Positions 41,401-56,400 of a stretch of 64,000 nucleotides of DNA are shown one piece after another. Position 1 is the stretch's first letter. Each line of letters opens with the position of its first letter. Position numbers and translations under genes: made by a program. Source of the DNA: Stictocephala bisonia. Lineage: Eukaryota > Arthropoda > Insecta > Hemiptera > Membracidae. The notes beneath the pieces are model-generated. The model saw nothing but the letters and a program-made list of their open reading frames with translations, was not told the origin of the DNA and searched no databases. The stretch lies in assembly GCA_035578905.1 (NCBI GenBank), contig JAQJVL010000567.1, positions 1 to 64,000 on the forward strand. The letters are read 5' to 3'.

Positions 41401-44400
41401 TTGCTCATTAAACTGTTTCCATAAAATTTTAACAAAACAACATTCCAATGGAATCCATTTTATTATTTAATAGTTGTGATATTAAATGTATATACTTAAA
41501 TGCTATTTCGAAGTTGTACAATTTATTTTGAAATTACATCAGGAAACTACCCCAGGGGTTCTAAGAAGTATCAATGGCAATACCTATGGCAATACCAATT
41601 TGACAATTAATTGTTTATACTAGTGTCATTAATCAGCTGTTGGAATAAATTTATGCCAAACTTATTTTCGATTACAGAACTTAGGTATTCTTCTATATTT
41701 AAACCCTAAAAACACCCCCCAAACTGCTAAAAACAATACTTCTAGGACGTTAAAATAGCAAAAATTTTCCGGGGGAGGACCCCCGGAACCCCCGCCTTAC
41801 TGGGGGGTATTCCATACCCCCCAGACCCCCCGGCAGGTTCGCCCCCCCCAGCTGGAATTCTAGTGGTTTTTTTAGGGGCAACAGTATCACGACCATAAAT
41901 AAGGTCCTGAGGAAGTTCTACAGGGCGTTTATGAAAAACCCGATCAAGACTTCGGGATATGACTACTTACATGAAAACTAAGAAAAAGGTTCCTATAGAC
42001 TTATACCATAAAACGCTTAGTTTTCCGTATGTATGCCTGAATGTGTTTTTTACATATATCCCAGAATGAATTATCTTCAAACCCGGTACATGTATGAGAA
42101 ATAATAAAACCTAATTCCGTATCCAGTGCCAAGTTCATTCTTTGTACCATTTCAAAATAGTGGCTTTTTTACTTTTCAAAGCTTAATATCTTAAAAATTG
42201 TAATTTTTCAAAAAAATTACAAGATACTCTAAAATTAAAAAGTCTTGAAGGGTTTTTTATAAACACCCTGTATAAGATGTCTTCTTGTAAACGACTGTTC
42301 GACGAGAGCTACCAACTGTGAATAAGGTTTGCCCAAAATTACAAGTGTATAAATATATATATATAAAATAAGAACTACTTGACCACTATACGTTTTGTTA
42401 TAATGAGAAAACTAATTAGTTTAGTTACTAGGACCCTTTTAATTTTTAAATTATGACTGCTAAAGAAGTCACGACTATATACAGTAACTCAGTCATGATT
42501 GCTATAGCAGGCATGTCACCTAATTCAATTTATAACAATTGCTATTGTCCGTCAATGTGTTAACCTTGGTTTGCTTTCGGTATTACTAACTGTATACTAC
42601 CTTGAACTTTGGTTAAAATAGGATTTTCATTTGGCCCCCAGGATTGACAAGTGCCCCTCTCACTCTTTAGACTTAATCAGTTCATTTCTCGTTGACTTCG
42701 TGTCAGTGTTTGTTATGACGTGCTCTTAATATTTTGAAAGGTTACATTTGATTGCAACTGGTCGACCTTTAGTCCAGTGCAAGACTGTAATCGGATACGA
42801 CTTGATCTCATGCACTTTTTTGTTGCAACATTTTTGGCCGTCTTTATTTCTCGGTCAATACTGGATGCTCCAAAAGTAGATTGACAAACCACTCTGTCAT
42901 CGATTTTCTTTTTCTCTAATTCATCGCAAATACATGATGAAACGTCCGCGCCTGAAGGGGGAGGGGGCACGTGGTATGGATCATCAAGACAAGTTACTGC
43001 TACCACTAGTTGTGCAACTAGATGTAGTTGTATCAGAAGAATTTCACATCCAGGCTACCTATGTAGTTACTTAACTACCTAGTTTTAGCTTCTGTTTATT
43101 CTCATCAATTTTTGTTGATGCTAAAACTACCTAGAAGTGATTACTAGGGTAGACACTACTTTTATTAACTTCATCTAATTTCCGTCATAATCCATAATCC
43201 TCATGCCTTAAGGGGATGCAATTCATGACTTCAAAACTTAAGAGGATTCAATTCTTGCCTTAATAACTTAAAGGTTAATATACTTGCATTAATAACCTAA
43301 CAGGATGCAGTCTTTGGTTTCAAAACTTAACAGGATGCGATCCTTCCTTGTCTTTATAACTTAAAGATGCAATTTTTGATTTCGTAACTAAAGGGATGTA
43401 TTTCTTCTATTTAAAACTTAACGAGGTACAATCTTTGTCTTCGTAACTTTGCATCCAAGGGGATTGCAAGCCGTTCATTTTAACTTTGTCTTTATGATTA
43501 TAGAGAATGAAATTCTTTCACTCGTATAATTATCATAGGACATACACTAAGATAAATTGATTCGATGATAAAGTAATTCAAATTATGGATAAATTTGAGA
43601 ATTATGGTTGGCATATGTTAGTCTTTAAACATGATTTTTCTTTAAATAGGAACCTAAGTTTATTATAGAAATAATATAGGTTAAGTTACCTTTTTTTACT
43701 ACCTTTTAGTTACCTTACTAAGTTTATTACACTATTAAAAAATAAAATCGAAAACCAATAAAAAAGATGTGACCCAATTAAGGTAGATTCCACAAATCTA
43801 CTGTTACCTTTCTACTTGATTTAAAGTATTGTGATACATTAAAAAAAAAAAGTTGACCTGAATCAGAACCAGATCTATAAGACAAATGATCGCAAGCGTG
43901 TTTATCGACACAGTGAAGATGTTAGGGCCTACTTTGTGATGGAGAGCCCTTCTCGTACTTCGTAACAATCAACGTAGCCAAATCTATAGGACAAATGATC
44001 GCAAGCGTGTTATCGACACAGTGAAAATGTTAGGGCCTACTTTGTGATGGAGAGCCCTTCTCGTACTTCGTAAAAATCAACGTAGCCAAATCTATATGAC
44101 AAATGATCGCAAGCGTGTTTATCGACACAGTGAAGATGTTAGGGCCTACTTTGTGATGGAGAGCCCTTCTCGTTCTTCGTAAAAATCAACGTAGCCAAAT
44201 CTATATGACAAATGATCGCAAGCGTGTTTATCGACACAGTGAAGATGTTAGGGCCTACTTTGTGATGGAGAGCCCTTCTCGTACTTCGTAAAAATCAACG
44301 TAGCCAAATCTATATGACAAATGATCGCAAGCGTGTTTATCGACACAGTGAAGATGTTAGGGCCTACTTTGTGATGGAGAGCCCTTCTCGTACTTCGTAA

Positions 44401-47400
44401 CAATCAACATAGCCAAATCTATAGGACAAATGATCGCAAGAGTGTTTATCGACACAGTGAAGATGTTAGGGCCTACTTTGTGATGGAGAGCCCTTCTCGT
44501 ACTTCGTAACAATCAATGTAACTAACAATTAATGGCTTCCAGCCAAGTCTGTAAAGTAAGACTATTTAATGATTTTATAGATTAATAATGACTTTGAAAC
44601 TAAGTAATTCCACTTTTTATAGCCATGAACAAAAATTTAAAAGATCTTTTTCTGTTCTTTTATTTTTGAATCTCGTTTTCCATTATTTACATTGCTTTAA
44701 GTATTCAGTTTGAAAATTCCTTGATTTCTGCTTTCCTCAGACTCCCTATTTTTACGACCTGTATTTGAGAGGGCATGCACATTTTGGGTTACTCATTATC
44801 TTATCAAGTTGCTCCTTCTTTTAAAAATCCACAATTTTTTGGAATGGATACCGTGGGAACACTGTCCAATCTGCATAAGAAATATATTCACGATTCGTTA
44901 CTCCTTTTATTTTATCTCTAATTCGTCTTAAAGAAGCCCCTGTGTTCAATTTACATATCATATGTGCAATCGTCCAAGTTGTTGATTCAGTCTCAATCAC
45001 CTTGCCGCCGGTGCCGATCGTAAGCGTGGGCTTGCAGTCGTAGCTAGCCACGGCGTATTACCACCATTCCGAGATATTACCTGTGGCCGGCATAATTCTC
45101 GGACAACCATTCGAAATAAAACTCGGACGGAACGGCGATTTAATGTAAATGCGTTTGGGTAGGATTCCGCCAGAGTGGTGTCCATCGTGTTTATGGGACA
45201 GCGTCGTTCCCAGCTGATGGCGCTGTCCGTATCTCAGTCCTCGGGGGTCCTCAGGGTGACGCCGCTGTAGTTAACTGCACTCCACCCACCTTTGAGCTCC
45301 CTATTGCCACTTCAAACGCCTTTGACGGAGAGACTCGCGACTTGGAGTAGACAATTTGTATTTTAAAACCCTTCGAGAGCTCGTTACCAACTGGCTGTTG
45401 AATGTCAGGACAGTTATTTTACAATTTGTTGTTGAGGTCATTTTCCTGTTCCTACTGTGCCTCTCTGACGGTTGGCAGAGTCATTATCTTTGACAGGAGA
45501 AATAAAATGAGCTTGTTATTCAGACTGTAGTTTACGATTATTGTAACATTTGAGAGTATTAAATGAATTAATTTGTCATTTGTTTAATGGAACAGTGGAA
45601 TACTGATATTTTTTTTAATTGTGACTGAAGTATTTTTATGTATTTGGTGCTTTCCATAATACAATTCATAGTAGCACTTAATTCATACTTACAACTTGTC
45701 ACGTTAAGGCCTATGTGTGTGCACAGGTGTTAGTTTATTGTGTGATAAAAGGTAGGCAACGAGTGAAGTAAACTTGACGCAACTAAACAATCCCATATCT
45801 ACTGGTAAAAAAATATACTAAATTATTTTATTTATTTATTTGTTTATTACTAATCAACATATTTATTATTCGAATGTTTTGAACTTGAGCGTTACATTTA
45901 GATGCTTAGTTAAATACCAAGAGGGTGATATATTCTCTAAGGATATTGGAGTTGGCCCCAGGCATTAGGTGAATGTTATTCTAATGTCCCGTCAATATTT
46001 TTTAATTTGTTGTTTATGTGTTAGTATCCTGTAACTAATCTAGGAGTGTAGGGAATCTGAAGGAGAACTACGCAACCATCTTCTCAGCCATAGCGGCGAC
46101 AGACCATTCCGTTATGGACACTGTGGTTTTGTAATACTGTGGTTTTGTTTCCTTAGGACAACTCTACAAGAGCACCGGCAAATCCTTCAAGGCAAGCAGT
46201 TCAAATGCGATGAGCCTGGCTGTGTGTATGCTTGGAGATGAAGAGGAGAACTACGCAACCATCTTCTCAGCTACAGCGGAGACAGACCATTCCTGTGAAC
46301 ACTGTAATTTTGTAACAATGTTATTTTGTGTCCTTAAGACAACTCTACAACAGCACCGGCAAACCGATGATGACAAGCAGTTGAAGTGTGATGAGACAAG
46401 CTGTGTGTATGCTGGGAGATCCAGAGGAGAACTACGCAACCATCTATCTTCTCAGTCGCAGCGGAGACATACCATTCCGTTGTGAACACTGTGGTTTTGT
46501 TTCCTTAGGTCAACTCTACAACAGCACCGGCAAATCCACGAAGGCAAGCAGTTCAAGTGCGATGAGCCTGGCTGTGTGTATGCTGGGAGATCTAGAGGAG
46601 AACTACGCAATCATCTTCTCAGCCACAGCGGAGACAGACCATTCCGTTGTGAACACTGTGGTTTTGCCGCTAAAACAAAAAATCATTTAATAAGGTAAGT
46701 GATGAAAAGAAGTTCTAGATGTTTTGTTTTTAGGAAACTTTTGCTGTACAAACCCAGCTCATCTCAGGCAATATTGTCTCATTTATAAGTTTTAATACCA
46801 GTACAGCAATTTGTAGGGAGGGAGATGTTAAGAATTAAAATAACAACGACTTATTGCAATTGAAATGAAATGAAATGAAAAAATATTTATTTCCAAAGCA
46901 ATTAAACATTTAAATCAAGTTAAATCAAGTTTAACTTGTAACAAATTATACCCCACCCATCCCAGGGGAGGGGGAGGGGGAGTGGTCGAGTGTTTGTGTG
47001 TGAGTTACTTGCGGTCAGACTTACAGCCAGCGCTGCGAGCGGAATTCAGTTGTCCCTAATGCCGGCCGAACCACCTTAAGGAAAATTGGGACAAGTAATG
47101 TTACTATGAGGGGGATTTTTATTCTATAAACATATTGTAAATAGTTTATATTTTCGTACAAAATATTGATAATCGTCTTATCATTTAACGATCTAATAAC
47201 ATTCAGTATATAATAAAACAACCGTGTGTATTTATATTACTCTTTCAAAAATATTCCATTAAAAACATGTCATCATGTTAACCTTCCATTAACCTGAGAC
47301 GTGCAACGGGTCTCAGACAGTTTGGACGAGGCGGTTGATATGCGATTGAACGGCGGCATAACAATCCTTGCTATCTCCACAAAGTGGCGAACCTATTGCC

Positions 47401-50400
47401 ACTATTCTCATAAGCACTAACACTAAATCCCACGGTGGGCTGATAAACAAATAAGCAATAAGTAACGTCTAAATGACCGTTTGGTGCGCCATCTCGGTCG
47501 TAAAGAAGACGCGTTGAGAGGCAGTCGTATCGCAGGATCTACGGAACGTCCCGGTCCTGGCCCGGCATATTTGACGATAACCCAGTCGTGGCACGGTAGC
47601 ACTTATAATTAGCGGGGTGGCTTGTGATCGGGACTCAAGGCAGATGGTATCGACCGCCGTGCATACACGTGGAAAGTGAGCAAGGAAAGAAACAGTAACG
47701 TTAATTATTGACAGATGATAATAAATAAAGAGTTATGGATCATTAAATAAATATATTCAGGTCCTCAGGCGAAACACCAATCAAATTGTAAGGTGGCCGT
47801 TTCATAGGCTGCCGAGCCACTACTCGGAAGTCGACAGCCCCAAACTGCCGAGCCACTACTCGGAAGTCGACAGCCCCAAACTGCCGAGCCGCTACTCAGA
47901 TGTCGACAGCCCCAAACTGCCAAGCCACCACTCAGAAGTCGACAGCCCTACAGTCGACATAGAATCTTACCATCAGCGGGCTAAAACAAGCTATTTTATT
48001 TCAACTGTAACGTTCGTGTTTATTGTTACAATGAGTTAGATTGGACCCTGTGTGTTTATTGTTACAATGAGTTATATTGCGTTCTGTGTGTTTATTGTTA
48101 CGATGAGTTATATTGGATCCTTAGTGTTTATTGTTACAATGAGATATATTGGACCCTGTGTGTTTATTTTTACAATGAGTTATATTGGATCCTGTGTGTT
48201 TATTGTTACAACGAGTTATATTGGACATTTATGATTATGAACGGCTCAAAAAGTAGACCATAATTTGATATTACAGTGTTTTAAATTTTAAATTGTAGGA
48301 TTACATTCAAGTTCGACATATTTTACTTTAAATAATCAAAAGAATGCTTAATTTTGTTTCTTTCAAAAATCAACTTATGGTCCACTATAATAGTTATTTC
48401 CCTATCAACACACATTAAAAGTGTAGGGACACAATCATTATCTTGATATATAAAGCCGAGATATTGTTAAGAGGAATGTGAGTATAACTTGATAGCCAAT
48501 TTAATGGTTTTTCTTAGCATTATAATTTTTTCCAGCAGTGGCCATTTATTTTGACAGTATTCATTGTTATTATTTTACTTGTGTTGTTGTATTGTATCAA
48601 TATTTGCTAGAAAAAAGAAACATTTTCCTACGCCAAGTGTTACTAAACCAATATGAACTTTATTCGTTAAGTAGTCCCTGAGCTTAGTGAGAAATGAGTG
48701 TAAGTTGTGAGGTTGAGCTAGTTGTCTACACGTAACTTTCCTCGGACTCAACCGATTTGAGTGATCAAACAAGTTCCACTATGCTGTAAATGTTTTAAGA
48801 CGTGTATCAGCACAGTGTGATAGTTTGGGTCTGAGATATACATGTTTTAATGAATTTCGTTTTTTCACTTTTATTTTAAATATAAAGATTACATTATTAT
48901 ATTTAAACTCCACTTCTTTGGCTCCCGGTACTGTGCAATATAGCTCCTCCAGAAATAAGACGTCAGGAGGCACTACTTAAAGAATTCTATAAGATCTTGA
49001 ATGCCCCGCACCTTCCCATTACCCAGGATCTCGCTTGTCAGAACGGTCGCTTAAAATCTCGAAACCCAACTCTACGTACTTCTTCCGAGTTGAGCAGATC
49101 AAATTTTTCGCCCAATACTAGCTGGGCCATAACATGGAACAGTTTTGATGGACGAAATAAGTTCCTTATTAATGTTCCATGAACACCTGTAGGTGGAATG
49201 AACCTCCCTCGGAGGGAATGGACACTTTTGAATCGGTTTCGAACTGGCGTGAGTAGATGTAACTACTGGAAGTATAAATGGAGATTGACACTAGATCAGT
49301 CATGGAATTGCGGGGAGTGTTTCTAAATTTCAAGATGTGTTCCTAAATAAGGGCTTCATACTGGCCATTTAAGGCACAAAGTCTTATACTATAGAATAAG
49401 AAAAAGGGGAAGATAATAAACTAAACATTGTTCCGAAATAAATTGGTTTTTACCTTTCAGCTCAGAAACTAAGGGCTGAAGACAAAGTTATTGAGAATTT
49501 AATCGGTCGATGAGCTTTCTCAAGCCCTTTAAAAGGATCTTGAGTGCGACAACTGCCCAAGCCCAAAGTGGCCGTGGCGGCCCAAATAAAGCCATGGTGG
49601 GACAGATAATTAAAGCTGCTATCTTGGGTGTATCGGCGGTGACACGCTCGTGAGCCTGCCTCGTGACTGCCTTATCCTCATAAACCACTGCGCATACAGG
49701 ACTGCGCGCATCTACGCTCTTTAATGAGACTCCTCCACAGGACTAGTGGACTGCATTTATGTGAGAGATCTGCATGCTTGATTCGGTTTCTGGTGGAAGA
49801 AACTTTCACGGAAGAGGAATGCTGATTGCTCTGCAACAGTAACCGAGAAGAAAAGAGCCGATTTCTTATCTTGGGTCGCAATATCTTCAGAGACCTTACA
49901 TTCCGTACTTCAGCTTGCATTGTAATCTCAGAACGGTATAGCCCTCCATACCAAAAGCGCGTTATTCTCTTAACACCGTCTGCAATCTTATCTAACATCA
50001 TATTAATCATTACAAGTTTAATCTTGCTGCTTATTAAGGTACTCGAAAATGTTTACAAGTTTTAGATTTCAGCAGTGTTGCTTGTTTTGTATCTTCCACT
50101 AGTCCTTATGCTCTTCCTTCCAGGTTCTTCAAACACTAACCTTCTGCACCATATTTAGTTGCTTGTTCTGAATATTTATGTAAATAGTTATTTTCTTCCG
50201 GCCTTTAATAGAAAATGAACGATGCTTTAATATGAAATGTATTTTTCATGAACATTTGTTTTACTATGCCTTTATAGACCCTCTGATAGCTCATATCAGT
50301 TTATTTTATGTCTGCTTTATTTTATGGCCTGCTAAAACAGTTGGATCTTCACTTGCCATTTTGTGGCTCAGATGAGGAGTTGAACCTTGCACTTGCAGTA

Positions 50401-53400
50401 CGAAGCATTAACCACTGAGCTACCAACATTTTAAAAATATGACATTGAATGCCCATTTCATTTTATTTATATTTTCTTGGTGAATTATGAGTTGTTGTCA
50501 TTTTTTACTGAACGTATCTTTAATGTATGTTAACGTAATACATTTTGAACATATACAAATCGATTGTTACCATGCAAAGTCACCATGCAATGCCTCAAAT
50601 CTATCGTTCTTTATATTACGATATATTTTTTTGATACTAAATTTGAACCTTTGTGTTCAACAGTGGTTTCTATCTACGACGTACATGGCCGTGGTTTTCA
50701 AATTTAACCTAAATGGCTATTAAGGGCTGTAAAAGAAGTATGTGATATGTTTTCAATTTTAAAATTTCACGAAATTATCTTAGGATGAAAAGGCTAAAAA
50801 ATATAAGGATTAATTTAAACCGAAAATACTTACTAGTTCATGTATATAGAATAATATCCTGTTTATTTCATACAGCCTACATTTCTGATTTGTCATTTCC
50901 AGGCACGGCCGCAGCCATTTGGATTCCAGGACTCACCACTGTCCCCACTGTCCGTTCACCTGCAACAGCTCCACACACCTCAAGAGGCACCTCAGATTGC
51001 ACACGGGAGCAAAGCCTTTCCATTGCCCACACTGTGACTTCTCCTGTAATCTTCTCGTGAGTCGTTACTTAATCTTCCTTCATCAAGTAACATTTTGAAC
51101 TCATATTTCTATGTACAATGTAGTCTAGTCAATTTTATTACGGCAAACAATTACAGTTGAGACGTTCATTTTGTGTTCTAATTTGTTAACTGTGTGTAAG
51201 CCTAATATACACAATACAATGACCTAATTATAGAGTGGAGCTATACTGTAAAGTTCAAATGTAACCCAAAGTTAGTTCAGTTTACATCCAAGTTAATGAT
51301 CCTCATATTTTGAAATGGTAGTAGAACAGCAAACCTCGCGGAAGTAGATGTTTTTGTTATTCAACTAAGTCTTCACTTTTAGACTCATATTTAATATTCA
51401 TCTCTATTTAACTGTTGGAATATTTTGCTTGGTATTTACTTATACAATTCTCTTCATTAATAAAAACTGCAGTGAAGATAATTAAATGCTTCATTGTAAA
51501 CATAACTCACCATCTTCATAGTTTATCGATGATTTATTTCTTCGTATATTTTTTTATTTCTTTTTTCTATCAGACACATTTATACCTTTTTAACTGCTCT
51601 CTCTTGTATCTTATCAGGAGAACCTTCGAAAGCATGTGCTGTCAACCAAAAAACACCCAGGCAAACGGCTGTACAGTTGCCACCAACCAGGATGCAGTTT
51701 TGGCGCGGACTTGGCCAAGGACTTCCGTGTTCATCTGGTCACCATCCACGGACAGACAGCTTCTGCCGCTGCTTCCTTCGTCACGGGACTCTATCGGGGT
51801 GCTGAGGACCCTCGCCACGTCGATGAGCCCCTAACAGTTCCTGCTCACAGGTTTGTTAAAACATGTCACACTTTTACACTTATATAACTAATCAAATTTG
51901 ATCGAAGAGAAGAGCCACTTCATGCAGAAGCGCCTAGCTAAGGTGCATTTAATGTTGTGAAGCAGTTGAGAAAAATGTTTCCTAAATAGCTTGCATGTTC
52001 GGATGATTTACTCTTAGTTTCTTGACAATTTTAGAGTTTGATTGTCCAAGGTATCTTCAATATAATATTTAATCCTCGAAGACACTTTATTCTTGTTTGA
52101 TTTCACGTGCTTATTTTATTAAAATATAATAGTTCGTGAATACATTTTTGTGACAGGTACAAATTTTTATTTTGCCTCAGGTAGGATATAGAAATTTGAA
52201 TTTTTTAAAGACATGTGAAACATCGTTTCGGTTCCATTTTCGTTAGTTTTTACTCTTTAACAATTTTACTAACTAAAATGAAATTATAATGCCATATTTT
52301 AATCTGCTGTTATGACACATAGTTGCTGCACCAAATAATTAGCCTATTTTCAAAGTTAAGGTGAAAAGATTTTTCTGAACTTTCCAATAATGCCCTAATT
52401 ATATCTGCGGCATGTTTGGACATGAAATCTTACATATGCCTACAGATGTGATTGGTTAAACTAACATGTCGTTTCGAGACACAGTATAATATATTTTTCC
52501 TGACGTTATAAACATCGATAGTCCATATTCACATAGACAATATGCTTGTTTAGATTAAAGAACAAATTTTCACGCTACTGGCATATTTTCAACAACAACA
52601 AAACTCAAAGATTTAATAGATTATCAATTAATTAGTCAGAGTAATTGAATAAGCTCTTAAACGCAAATTTGTTAATCAGCATCGGTTATGATATTACGTA
52701 GTAGTTCTGTTTACATGATTTCATCAAATGAAAGTTATGAGTAAAAATCTCCATGGTCAAGTTATCGTTGAGGTCGACAGTCGACGTCCCACAGGGAAGA
52801 CATAGTCATTGTGGAGAGGTCCTACATGTTCCCAGGACATCGACCTTGAAGACAAGCATCACCGGGTGGAATTCAGTTCCATATTTGTAACAATCCTGTT
52901 CACAATGAAAACTATATAAAAAAGTATTCAAAATTACATTGAATTAAGATAACGTCGTAAGTAAGTTAATAAAGATAAATTTTTGTGGAATATTTTTTTA
53001 CACATAAAAGTGCCTTCGGGCAGGGCCGGAACAAGGGGGGGGGCAGAGGGGGCGGTTGCCCCGGGCGGCAGGGTTGAGGGGCGGCAAATTCTGGTTGCAG
53101 AAAATTTGTTTACTACAGTTTGTAAAAGTTTTTAATGAGCCAAACGTCATAAAGGAACGTCAATTAAGTAATTTCAAAACTGCATAACGTAATAAACAAA
53201 CAATAATTTTACAATAGCAATCAATATAATAATTGCAACGGAGTAGAAAACACTGAGAGCCCTAATAGCATAGTTAGCAGCACAGCAAAGTTTGTTTACA
53301 ATTTCAGCTGATCGCCATCCCAGTCAAGGCGCCATGCCGCCCTGCCTCACTGCCGTGCCGCCGCCCCATACAAAGATGGGCTTGATATAAAAAATTGTAG

Positions 53401-56400
53401 AGGACAGTCCTATGATAATGGAGCCAACATGGCTGGGAAGTACAAAGGGGTACAGGCTAGAATTCTAGAGAAAAATGAACTAGCCAATTTCGTGCCCTGT
53501 GTAGCCCATTCGTTGAATCTGGTAGGAGTGCATGCAGCAGACGCTTCAGTTGAAGCACAAAGCTTTTTTGGAACTTTGGGGAGTTTGTACAATTTTTTTG
53601 TTGCTTCCACTTCGCGATGGAAAATTCTAATGAAGCATGTACCGACAACTCTAAAATCACAAAGCAAAACAAGATGGTCTGCGAGAATCGAGGCTGTTGA
53701 AGCTGTGTACAAACACTTTGGCAAAGTCATAGAGGCACTAGAAGAAATCCTAGATCACCCTTTCTCATCATCTGACTCAAAATCAGAATCTAAATCTTTG
53801 CTTAACAAGTTGAAAACTTTTGAATTTATTGTTTTGTGTTGTTTTTGGTATTCACAACTGAAAAAGATTGATGGTGTTAATAAGTTTCTACAAAGAGAAG
53901 ACTTAACAGTTGACCAGGCTTCCAGAAACATTCTAGGACTTTGTCAGTTTCTGAAAACTTCACGAGAGTATTCACCGTCTGAAGCACTTTCTGAAGCAAA
54001 GTTGATTGCACAAATGAATGATATATCTCCAGAATTCACAGAAAAAAGGAAGAGGAAAAGGAAAACAATATATGACGAACTTTGTGAAGATGAAGCTGTA
54101 ACCCGCACCCCTGAAGAGCTGTTCATTGCATCCATGCTGCAAATTTCTGATAGGTTGATCATGGAAATGAGCACCAGATTTAAATCATTAGAGAATATCA
54201 ATGACAAGTTCGGGTTTTTGAATGGCGGCCAAATTAATGAAATGACCTTAGATGACTTAAAACTCAAAGCTGGTGAGTTGGCAGATACGTATAAGGAAGA
54301 CTTGAACAAAAAGGAGTTGATATTTGAAATCGAAAGTTTTAAAGGCTTTGCATTAGGAATAGATAATAACTTTAAAACGTCTAGTGCTTCCACTACACTA
54401 GAACTCATTTTAAAGAACAAGCTAGAAGAAATGTACCCGAATATTACAACAGAACTTAAAATATTCCTCACACTACCAGTATCAGTTGCTACCGGAGAAA
54501 GGAGTTTCAGCAAGCTCAAGTTGGTCAAAAATCACCTAAGAAGTTCTATGTCCCAACAAAGACTCACTGATCTTAGCATTATTACCATCGAACACAAGCG
54601 AGCCTCAAACATTAGCTTTGATAAAGTGATCAAAGAATTTGCGTCCAAAAAGAGTCGTAAAGTAATCATTAGAGATTAAGTTGTGACGCATCTAAAGTCT
54701 ATACTACTACTACCTACATACCATTGTTATTTATAGTGTGAATATTTGTATAAATTATAATACTTTATAAAAACTATGTCAACTTTTCTTAATTTATTTG
54801 TTTACCTATTCCATTTTTGTTTAATTTGTGAGGGATTTTTTGTTGTGGGTGAAGGGGGGGAGGGGCGGCAAATTTTAGTTTGCCCCCCCTCAAAAATTGT
54901 CTAGATCCGGCCTTGCCTTCGGGGAGGGGATAGTCCTGACCTCGCCATTTGTAGCCTACTGTATACTTTGTCAACAAAGACATTTTTCATTTCACTGTAT
55001 TTTATTTTAAATGTGCAGGTTATGATTGGTTAGTACTGATTTTTCATATTTACTTACTTACATATCCCAAACCATCGTGTTTTAACCCTTGAAAATTTAT
55101 AAATATCCGTCAAACAAGTCGCCCTAAGTCATCAATTTTCCAAAGCCAATGGCAATGTTCAAACTTTGAGAAACATTACAGTAGTTTCATTAGTGGTAGT
55201 TATCATTATATTTTGCTCCAAAAGTGTTGTTTTGTAGTTCAAGACCCCATCTTATGGAGCCATCAACTGGATCTCCATAGTATTTCAAGAGATATAGGAA
55301 AATCTGTGTCTTAACAAAGGCATGTCTCAAGCACTTTATGTTATATATTTATGATTACAAAAAATCTAGAAGAAAAAGTAAACTGCTGACCAAAAATGGC
55401 TGACCATGGATTTGACTCCTAGAAAGCCCTGGTATTGCAAGTGTAGATACACTATAATCTGTAGATGAAAGGCAATAACTAAAATACAAACCACCTTTAA
55501 AAAAATAATCTCAACACTTTTACCCTAACTTTCATTTAATTCTATTACATCTATGTGGGATTTGTGAGATAGCAAAAATGTAGGAAAATCTTTCTAGCCT
55601 GTTTGTTTATGTCAGTAATTTCATATTCAGAAATTTGTACTGTGCCCCTTCAGACGCGAAGTTACAAGTCATGTTATTTTAAATAGTTTTGTTTAGATAG
55701 TTCAGATTTTAAATAAGAATGTATTGCTTGTACTGTTTTTGTAAAAAATGTCTTAATTCATTAATTATCTACTAGTAGGAATTAGTAATATAGTAAAATA
55801 AATTAAAATGAGATATGTGTGATCTAGCCAAGAGATTTTACACTCATAAACCTTCCAATAAATACCAATTTTAAGGAGGTTCTAAAATAATGGCTAAAAT
55901 ACGCCATCTTAGGGAACCATGTCATATTCTATTTATAGATGTATTGTACTATTATGATTATCAGAACCAAGGGTTCAAAATAACAAATTATAAACTGAAA
56001 GTAAAAATGATGTAACGTTTTCAAATGCTGAAAACGTTATTTTTCATAAACGGTTTTTACGATGATCGTAATTCCCCAAAATGTATCCACTGTGTTAAAA
56101 ATCCAAAGTGCGCTATAATTGTCAAGTTCATAGACCTAGGTGGGGCTTTGATTTCTGATTAATAGTGACTTGTTGAGGGTAATAAGTAGAACGGACGGTG
56201 TAATGAATTATGAAAAGTTCAGTTAATATTGATTACATAATGTACAGAATTTATATATCTCTGTAACTGAAACGATTGTTATTTAATAGATAATCATTTA
56301 AGTACATAAGATACCTAACATATTTTTGTGAACACTAATGTACTAAACTGGAATTACTATACTGAAATTAGAAAATCATCGAACCAAAACTATTTAAGAA